The notes below the pieces were generated by a model that saw only the letters and a list, made by a program, of their open reading frames with translations, ran no database searches and was not told the origin of the DNA. This document shows, piece by piece, positions 15,266 to 20,656 of a stretch of DNA of 20,656 bases (the first letter of the stretch is position 1; every line of letters begins with the position of its first letter). Source of the stretch: Thiomonas sp. (lineage in GTDB: Bacteria; Pseudomonadota; Gammaproteobacteria; Burkholderiales; Burkholderiaceae_C); assembly GCA_028706735.1 (NCBI GenBank), contig JAQTVS010000009.1, positions 1 to 20,656 of the forward strand, in the 5' to 3' direction. The translations under genes were made by a program, and so were the position numbers.

Positions 15266-16657
15266 ATGGAAAGCAGCCCGGGCCTGTTCGACGACGCGGA
15301 ACTGCCAGCGCGGTTGCGTCTGCCAGCCGCGCAGACGCCGCTTGCCGAGCGGCTGCGGCCGCATCGACTTGACGAGGTCGTGGGCCAGCGCCACCTGCTC
15401 GGGCCGGGCAAGCCGCTGCGCGTGGCATTTGAAACCCGCAGGCTGCATTCCATGCTGTTCTGGGGGCCGCCTGGCGTGGGAAAAACCACGCTGGCGCGGC
15501 TGATGGCCGATGCCTTCGATGCCGATTTTCTGCCGCTCTCCGCCGTGCTCGCCGGGGTGAAGGACATCCGCGATGCCGTGGCGCAGGCGCAGGCCGCGCA
15601 GTTGCGTGGCCGCGCAACCATCGTGTTCGTCGATGAGGTGCACCGCTTCAACAAGAGCCAGCAGGATGCATTTCTGCCGCATGTCGAGTCCGGATTGTTC
15701 ACCTTCATCGGCGCCACCACGGAGAACCCGTCGTTCGAGGTCAACAGCGCTCTGCTGTCCCGCGCCGTGGTGTATGTGCTGGAGCCGCTGGATGCAGGCG
15801 ATCTGCTCATCCTGATGCAGCGGGTGCTGCCCGGCAGCGGGGTCGAGGCAATCGCGCCCGCAGCGCAGCAGCGCCTCATCCGCCATGCCGACGGCGACGC
15901 CCGCCGCCTGCTGGGCGCGCTGGAGCTTGCGCTGCAGGCCACGCAGCGCGCCGGGCAGCAAGAACTCACTGCCGACCTTCTGGAGCAGACCCTGGGCGCC
16001 ACGCTGCTGCGCTTTGACAAGGGCGGCGATCAAACCTACGACCTGATCTCGGCGCTGCACAAATCGGTGCGGGGTTCGGATGTGGACGCGGCGCTGTACT
16101 GGTTCGCCCGCATGCTCGAAGGTGGCGCAGATCCGCGCTACCTCGCGCGGCGGCTGATCCGCATGGCGGTGGAAGACATCGGCCTGGCCGACCCCAAGGC
16201 GCTGACTCTCGCGCTCGATGCCGCGCAAACTTATGAGCGTCTGGGCAGTCCCGAGGGCGAGCTGGCGCTGGCCGAGGCCGTGGTCTATCTGGCGGTCACG
16301 CCCAAGTCGAACGCGGTTTACAAGGCCTACAACACTGCTCGCGCTTTTGCCAAGGAGACCGGCACCCAGCCCGTGCCCCTGCATTTGCGCAACGCGCCGA
16401 CCAAGCTGATGAAAAATCTGGGCTACGGCAAAGACTATCGTTACGCCCATGATGAGGCCGACGCCTTTGCCGCCGGGGAGCAGTATTTCCCCGAGGGCAT
16501 GACGCCGCCGCGCTTCTATCAGCCGACCTCGCGCGGGGTGGAGGAGCGCATTGCCCGCAGGCTGCAAGATCTGGCGGAACGCAATACTCGCGGCAGTGTT
16601 GTGTCAGCTTTGCAGCCGGAAAGCGACAGTGTGGCGCCGAAGCCCCCCGCAGACTGA
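15266..16657 (+). CDS. rarA: Replication-associated recombination protein A (AAA+ ATPase RarA/MgsA)
   Basis: A clamp-loader-like AAA+ ATPase that acts at stalled replication forks with SSB. The 463-residue protein has Walker A GPPGVGKT (67-74), Walker B IVFVDEVHRFNKSQQDAFLP (119-138) and a sensor-1 region GATTENPSFEVN followed by ALLSRA. The C-terminal part has the RarA-specific tetramerisation region with DLISALHKSVRGSDVDAALYW, RRLIRMAVEDIGLADP and AVYLAVTPKSNAVYKA. Length is normal for the family. A poorly conserved tail of about 25 residues ends it. It follows lolA through the GC-rich repeat; no good Shine-Dalgarno sequence is visible at the ATG (15266-15268). A hairpin GCGGG-TTGA-CCCGC follows the stop but lacks a T-tract. 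Confidence 0.96.
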   Translation: MESSPGLFDDAELPARLRLPAAQTPLAERLRPHRLDEVVGQRHLLGPGKPLRVAFETRRLHSMLFWGPPGVGKTTLARLMADAFDADFLPLSAVLAGVKDIRDAVAQAQAAQLRGRATIVFVDEVHRFNKSQQDAFLPHVESGLFTFIGATTENPSFEVNSALLSRAVVYVLEPLDAGDLLILMQRVLPGSGVEAIAPAAQQRLIRHADGDARRLLGALELALQATQRAGQQELTADLLEQTLGATLLRFDKGGDQTYDLISALHKSVRGSDVDAALYWFARMLEGGADPRYLARRLIRMAVEDIGLADPKALTLALDAAQTYERLGSPEGELALAEAVVYLAVTPKSNAVYKAYNTARAFAKETGTQPVPLHLRNAPTKLMKNLGYGKDYRYAHDEADAFAAGEQYFPEGMTPPRFYQPTSRGVEERIARRLQDLAERNTRGSVVSALQPESDSVAPKPPAD

Positions 16658-17028
16658 GTTGCGTCAGACTGCGGGTTGACCCGCTGCAGAGTACGCCAAG
16701 GCAGGCGGTTATCATCGCGCCAGCTCAAAAACAAGGGGGTCTGGACAGCCCGGCCCCCACACAACCAGATGAAGCTGTTCACGCACCCGTCCGGCCATGC
16801 TCTTGCCGGACGTCACGACTCCCATGGGACGCTTGATCCCGTGCGGATCTGGCATGCAAATGCCCTTCAAGCGATCCCTCAGCGCGCCGCACCAACACCG
16901 TGCGGCGAGTTTGGCATGCACCTTGCTTGCGTGTTTCGTTTATGCGTCGCTGATGTGTTTCACCCCGGCCGCTTCAAAAGAGTCTGGCCGCAACTCACTC
17001 GCCATCCGCTTGTCAGGAGAATGTAGGA
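16658..17028 (+). other. Gene-free, hairpin-rich region upstream of livH
   Basis: 371 bases without a recognised gene. Perfect or near-perfect stems occur in series: 7 bp (one G-T) at 16735-16758, 8 bp at 16788-16812 (CGTCCGGC/GCCGGACG), 5 bp with a GCAA tetraloop at 16851-16864, and 8 bp at 16885-16907 (CGCCGCAC/GTGCGGCG). It ends with AGGAG (17015-17019), 9 bases before the livH ATG. A TTGACC (16676-16681) and TATCAT (16710-16715) are too far apart to be one promoter. A reading frame from 16860 begins like a signal peptide but is out of frame with livH. It could be a structured leader; no known riboswitch class was recognised. Confidence 0.45.
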
Positions 17029-17961
17029 ATGGATATTTTTCTTCAGCAGATCGTCAACGGTCTGGTACTGGGCAGCATGTATGCCCTGATCGCCCTCGGC
17101 TACACCATGGTGTACGGCATCGTCAACCTCATCAACTTCGCCCACGGCGATGTGATGATGGTCGGGGCGCTCACGGCATACAGCGTGTTCAAGTTGTTGG
17201 AACATCTCGCGCCGCACTTGGCGCCGTGGCTGGTGATCGTGCTGGCGGTCATCACGGCCATGCTGGCGACAGGGGTTCTGAACTATTTCATCGAGCGCAT
17301 CGCCTACCGGCCGCTGCGCAATGCGCCCAAGCTGGCGCCGCTGATCACGGCCATCGGCATGTCCATCCTGCTCGAAACGCTGGCCATGATCATCTGGGGG
17401 CGCGACTACAAGGTGTTCCCCGCACATCTGCTGCCGAGCAACATCATTCACATGGGCGGCGTGGTGATCACCCCGGTGCAGATCATGATCCTGGTCGTCA
17501 CCGCCGTGCTGCTGGGTGGTCTGACCTGGCTGGTCAACCACACCAAGCTGGGACGCGCCATGCGCGCCACCGCCGAGAACCCGCGGGTCGCCTCGCTGAT
17601 GGGCGTCAACCCCAATTTCGTCATTTCGTCGGCCTTTGTCATCGGCGCGATGCTGGCGGCGATCGCCGGGGTCATGTGGTTCGCCAACTTCGCCACGGCC
17701 AATTTCTACATGGGCTTCACGCCGGGTTTGAAGGCGTTTACCGCGGCAGTGCTGGGGGGCATTGGCAATCTGTCCGGCGCCATGCTGGGCGGGGTGTTGT
17801 TGGGGCTGATCGAGGTGCTTGGCGCCGGATACATCGGCACCTTGACCGGCGGGGTGTTCGGCAGCAACTACCAGGATATTTTCGCCTTCATCGTGCTGAT
17901 TCTGGTGTTGACGCTGCGCCCGCAAGGCCTGCTGGGTGAGCGCGTGGCCGATCGCGCCTGA
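17029..17961 (+). CDS. livH: Branched-chain amino acid ABC transporter permease LivH
   Basis: One of two membrane subunits of a high-affinity branched-chain amino acid importer in the inner membrane. The 310-residue protein starts MDIFLQQIVNGLVLGSMYALIALGY and has GIVNLINFAHGDVMMVG (44-60), the LivH signature, and about eight hydrophobic segments. The cytoplasmic coupling-loop region TKLGRAMRATAENPRVASLMGVN is intact, and it ends VLTLRPQGLLGE. AGGAG lies 9 bases before the start. A start-stop pair ATGTAG (17021-17026) precedes the real ATG by 2 bases. livM follows after 11 bases. The family also carries other amino acids, amides or urea; branched-chain specificity is inferred. Confidence 0.95.
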   Translation: MDIFLQQIVNGLVLGSMYALIALGYTMVYGIVNLINFAHGDVMMVGALTAYSVFKLLEHLAPHLAPWLVIVLAVITAMLATGVLNYFIERIAYRPLRNAPKLAPLITAIGMSILLETLAMIIWGRDYKVFPAHLLPSNIIHMGGVVITPVQIMILVVTAVLLGGLTWLVNHTKLGRAMRATAENPRVASLMGVNPNFVISSAFVIGAMLAAIAGVMWFANFATANFYMGFTPGLKAFTAAVLGGIGNLSGAMLGGVLLGLIEVLGAGYIGTLTGGVFGSNYQDIFAFIVLILVLTLRPQGLLGERVADRA

Positions 17962-17972
17962 GGAGAACGAAC

Positions 17973-19094
17973 ATGGACAAGCAAAAGAACTGGGTCTGGA
18001 TCATTGCGGGCGCCGCAGCGCTCATCGCGCTGCCCATGGTGCTGCAGATCGCAGGCGACGCCTGGGTGCGCATTGCCGCCTTCGCCATGCTCTACATCAT
18101 GCTGGCTCTCGGCCTGAACATCGTGGTCGGCCTGGCCGGCCTGCTCGATCTGGGCTATATCGCGTTTTACGCGGTGGGGGCGTATCTGTACGCGCTGCTG
18201 TCTTCGAACCAGCTCACGAGCAACTTTGATGCGCTGGGCGCGATGTTTCCCAACGGCTTCGATGTCTCGATCTGGCTGGTCGTCCCGCTGGCCGCGGCGG
18301 TTGCTGCGAGCGCCGGCATCATGCTGGGCACGCCTGTGCTCAAGCTGCGCGGCGACTACCTGGCCATCGTCACGCTGGGCTTCGGCGAGATCATCCGCAT
18401 TTTCATGAACAATCTGAACGCGCCGGTCAACATCACCAACGGCCCGCAGGGCATTTCTGGCATTCACGGCATCCACCTGTTCGGCTGGGATCTGAACCAG
18501 AACATCGATATCGGCAGCTTCACCGTTCCCTCGGTGGCGCAGTATTACTACCTGTTCCTGGTGCTGGTGGTGTTTGTCGTGATCCTGAGCTATCGCCTGC
18601 AGGATTCGCGCATCGGCCGCGCATGGATGGCGATGCGCGAAGATGAAATCGCCGCCAAGGCCATGGGCATCAACACCCGCAACATGAAGCTACTGGCCTT
18701 CTCCATGGGCGCCACCTTTGGCGGCGTGGCCGGGGTGATGTTCTCGGCCTTTCAGGGCTTCGTCTCGCCCGAGTCGTTCTCGCTGCTGGAGTCCATCATC
18801 GTGCTGGCCATGGTGGTGATCGGCGGCATGGGGCACATTCCCGGGGTGATCCTTGGGGCAGTGCTGCTGTCGGTGCTGCCCGAAGCGTTGCGCTACACCG
18901 GCTTTATTTCCGACTGGCAGCAGCATCTGTTCGGCCATGTATATATCGACAGCGGCATCCTGCGCCAGCTCATCTACGCGCTGTCCATGATTGTGATCAT
19001 GGTTTTGCGTCCCAAGGGACTGTGGCCGGCGCCGGAGCATGGCAAGAGCTTCACCAAACTGCCGACTCCGCTGCAGGAAGGAGGCAAGGCATGA
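17973..19094 (+). CDS. livM: Branched-chain amino acid ABC transporter permease LivM
   Basis: Second membrane subunit, partner of LivH. The 373-residue protein has the LivM core: YIMLALGLNIVVGLAGLLDLGY (45-66) and LKLRGDYLAIVTLGFGEIIR, and the coupling-loop segment DSRIGRAWMAMREDEIAAKAMGIN, with NMKLLAFSMGATFGGVAGVMF after it and about nine hydrophobic segments. It ends with a soluble tail after VLRPKGLWP. The Shine-Dalgarno AGGAG overlaps the livH stop codon and is 7 bases from the ATG at 17973, which suggests tight coupling. A 79-base gap with a GC-rich repeat separates it from livG. Confidence 0.95.
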   Translation: MDKQKNWVWIIAGAAALIALPMVLQIAGDAWVRIAAFAMLYIMLALGLNIVVGLAGLLDLGYIAFYAVGAYLYALLSSNQLTSNFDALGAMFPNGFDVSIWLVVPLAAAVAASAGIMLGTPVLKLRGDYLAIVTLGFGEIIRIFMNNLNAPVNITNGPQGISGIHGIHLFGWDLNQNIDIGSFTVPSVAQYYYLFLVLVVFVVILSYRLQDSRIGRAWMAMREDEIAAKAMGINTRNMKLLAFSMGATFGGVAGVMFSAFQGFVSPESFSLLESIIVLAMVVIGGMGHIPGVILGAVLLSVLPEALRYTGFISDWQQHLFGHVYIDSGILRQLIYALSMIVIMVLRPKGLWPAPEHGKSFTKLPTPLQEGGKA

Positions 19095-19147
19095 GCGCCG
19101 CCGCCCGGCCGCCCGAAGGGGGCGCTCTTCCTCCCTCGGGGAGGATG
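19094..19147. repeat. GC-rich palindromic intergenic repeat, copy 2
   Basis: Inside the liv operon, between livM and livG. It has an outer inverted repeat AGCGCC/GGCGCT and a 6-bp hairpin CCTCCC-TCG-GGGAGG. Its CCCTCGGGG core and CCGGC-GCCC-AA pattern match the reverse complement of the element at 15193-15257, so it appears to be the same repeat family in the opposite orientation. The livG Shine-Dalgarno sequence lies just after it. Confidence 0.5.
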
Positions 19148-19173
19148 GCAAGTATTGACAGGAGGGCAGTGCA

Positions 19174-19944
19174 ATGACCGAGACTGTTCTGCGCGTGAGT
19201 GGCGCGTCCAAACGCTTTGGTGGCTTGCAGGCTCTGAATGATGTCGGCATCCAGATCGACCGTGGTCAGATTTACGGCCTCATCGGCCCCAACGGCGCTG
19301 GCAAGACCACGTTCTTCAACGTCATCACTGGCTTGTATCCGCCGGATTCGGGCGATTTCATCCTGGCCGGCAAGGCCTACAAGCCGGCCGCCGTGCATCA
19401 GGTGGCGCGCGAGGGCATTGCGCGCACCTTCCAGAACATTCGCTTGTTCCCGGACATGACGGCGCTGGAAAACGTGATGGTCGGGCGGCATGTGCGCACC
19501 AAGAGTGCGCTGATCGGCGCGGTGTTCCGCACCAAGCATTTCAAGGCGGAAGAAAAGGCCATCCATGAACGGGCGCGTGAACTGCTCGCTTATGTCGGCT
19601 TTGAGCGCTATGCCGATTTCCGAGCACGCACGCTGTCGTATGGCGACCAGCGACGCCTGGAAATCGCGCGCGCCCTGGCCACGGACCCGCAGTTGCTGGC
19701 GCTCGACGAGCCCGCCGCCGGCATGAATGCTACCGAAAAACTGCAATTGCGCGAACTGCTCACCGCGATTCAAAAAGACGGACGCACCATCCTCATCATC
19801 GAACACGACGTGAAGCTGGTCATGGGTTGGTGCAACCGCGTGACCGTGCTGGATTACGGCAAGATCATCGCCGAAGGGGTGCCCGCCGAGGTGCAGAAAA
19901 ATCCAAAAGTCATTGAAGCCTATCTGGGCGCGGGGGAGCACTGA
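19174..19944 (+). CDS. livG: Branched-chain amino acid ABC transporter ATPase LivG
   Basis: One of the two cytoplasmic ATPases of the Liv importer. The 256-residue protein has Walker A GPNGAGKT (38-45), Q-loop Gln87 in ARTFQNIRLF, the signature LSYGDQ (154-159), Walker B LLALDEP (174-180), and the switch His211 in IIEHDV. The LSYGDQRRLEIARAL form and the AAGMN after Walker B are typical of LivG rather than LivF. A strong AGGAGG lies 8 bases before the ATG. livF starts 2 bases after the stop. Confidence 0.96.
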   Translation: MTETVLRVSGASKRFGGLQALNDVGIQIDRGQIYGLIGPNGAGKTTFFNVITGLYPPDSGDFILAGKAYKPAAVHQVAREGIARTFQNIRLFPDMTALENVMVGRHVRTKSALIGAVFRTKHFKAEEKAIHERARELLAYVGFERYADFRARTLSYGDQRRLEIARALATDPQLLALDEPAAGMNATEKLQLRELLTAIQKDGRTILIIEHDVKLVMGWCNRVTVLDYGKIIAEGVPAEVQKNPKVIEAYLGAGEH

Positions 19945-19946
19945 GC

Positions 19947-20656
<710 letters not shown>

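Noticed and set aside
16785..16860. Guanidine-type (mini-ykkC) riboswitch before livH
   Set aside because: ACGA-like words occur, but not as the paired ACGR hairpin loops required for that class.
16797..17939. 380-residue open frame across livH
   Set aside because: Most of it is livH read in the wrong frame; only its first 55 or so codons are discussed, as a possible signal-peptide-like remnant.

Overview
The window looks like chromosomal core-genome DNA from a high-GC betaproteobacterium of the order Burkholderiales. This rests on the protein families and the gene orders nrdR-ribD-ribE-ribBA-ribH-nusB, rpmB-rpmG and ftsK-lolA-rarA, on the FtsK/LolA/LivHMGF sequence style, and on GC-rich palindromic intergenic repeats of a kind common in that order. 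A Thiomonas-like genus is possible but is not settled by the sequence. I see no phage, transposase, CRISPR array, tRNA or rRNA gene.

Layout. (1) Positions 15-6149, all on the minus strand, read right to left as nrdR, ribD, ribE, a class II glutamine amidotransferase, pagP, ribBA, ribH, nusB. This is a riboflavin gene cluster flanked by the NrdR regulator and the NusB antitermination factor, with two unrelated genes (amidotransferase and pagP) inside it. (2) Divergently on the plus strand: purN, an RsmB-type rRNA methyltransferase and a membrane fatty-acid desaturase, ending at a hairpin near 9565-9596. (3) Minus strand again: rpmB-rpmG, with a good sigma70-type promoter and a terminator that faces the desaturase terminator, and trxB upstream of them. 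(4) Plus strand: a Crp/Fnr-family regulator, ftsK, lolA and rarA. (5) Plus strand: a 371-base gene-free, hairpin-rich stretch, then livH, livM, livG and livF, a branched-chain amino acid ABC transporter. livF runs off the right edge with at most a few codons missing.

How the genes work together. RibD, RibBA, RibH and RibE cover the riboflavin pathway except a convincing GTP cyclohydrolase II: the C-terminal half of RibBA has lost the zinc-binding cysteines and the catalytic motif, so a separate ribA is expected elsewhere. LivH and LivM are the permease pair and LivG and LivF the ATPases; no substrate-binding protein gene (livK) is in the window. FtsK, LolA and RarA serve chromosome segregation, lipoprotein transport and replication-fork maintenance.

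I found no clearly new biological system. The points most worth a second look are the degenerate GTP-cyclohydrolase half of RibBA, the amidotransferase and pagP inside the rib cluster, the structured region before livH with an overlapping signal-peptide-like reading frame, the inverted repeats over the rpmB promoter, and two oppositely oriented copies of a GC-rich intergenic repeat.
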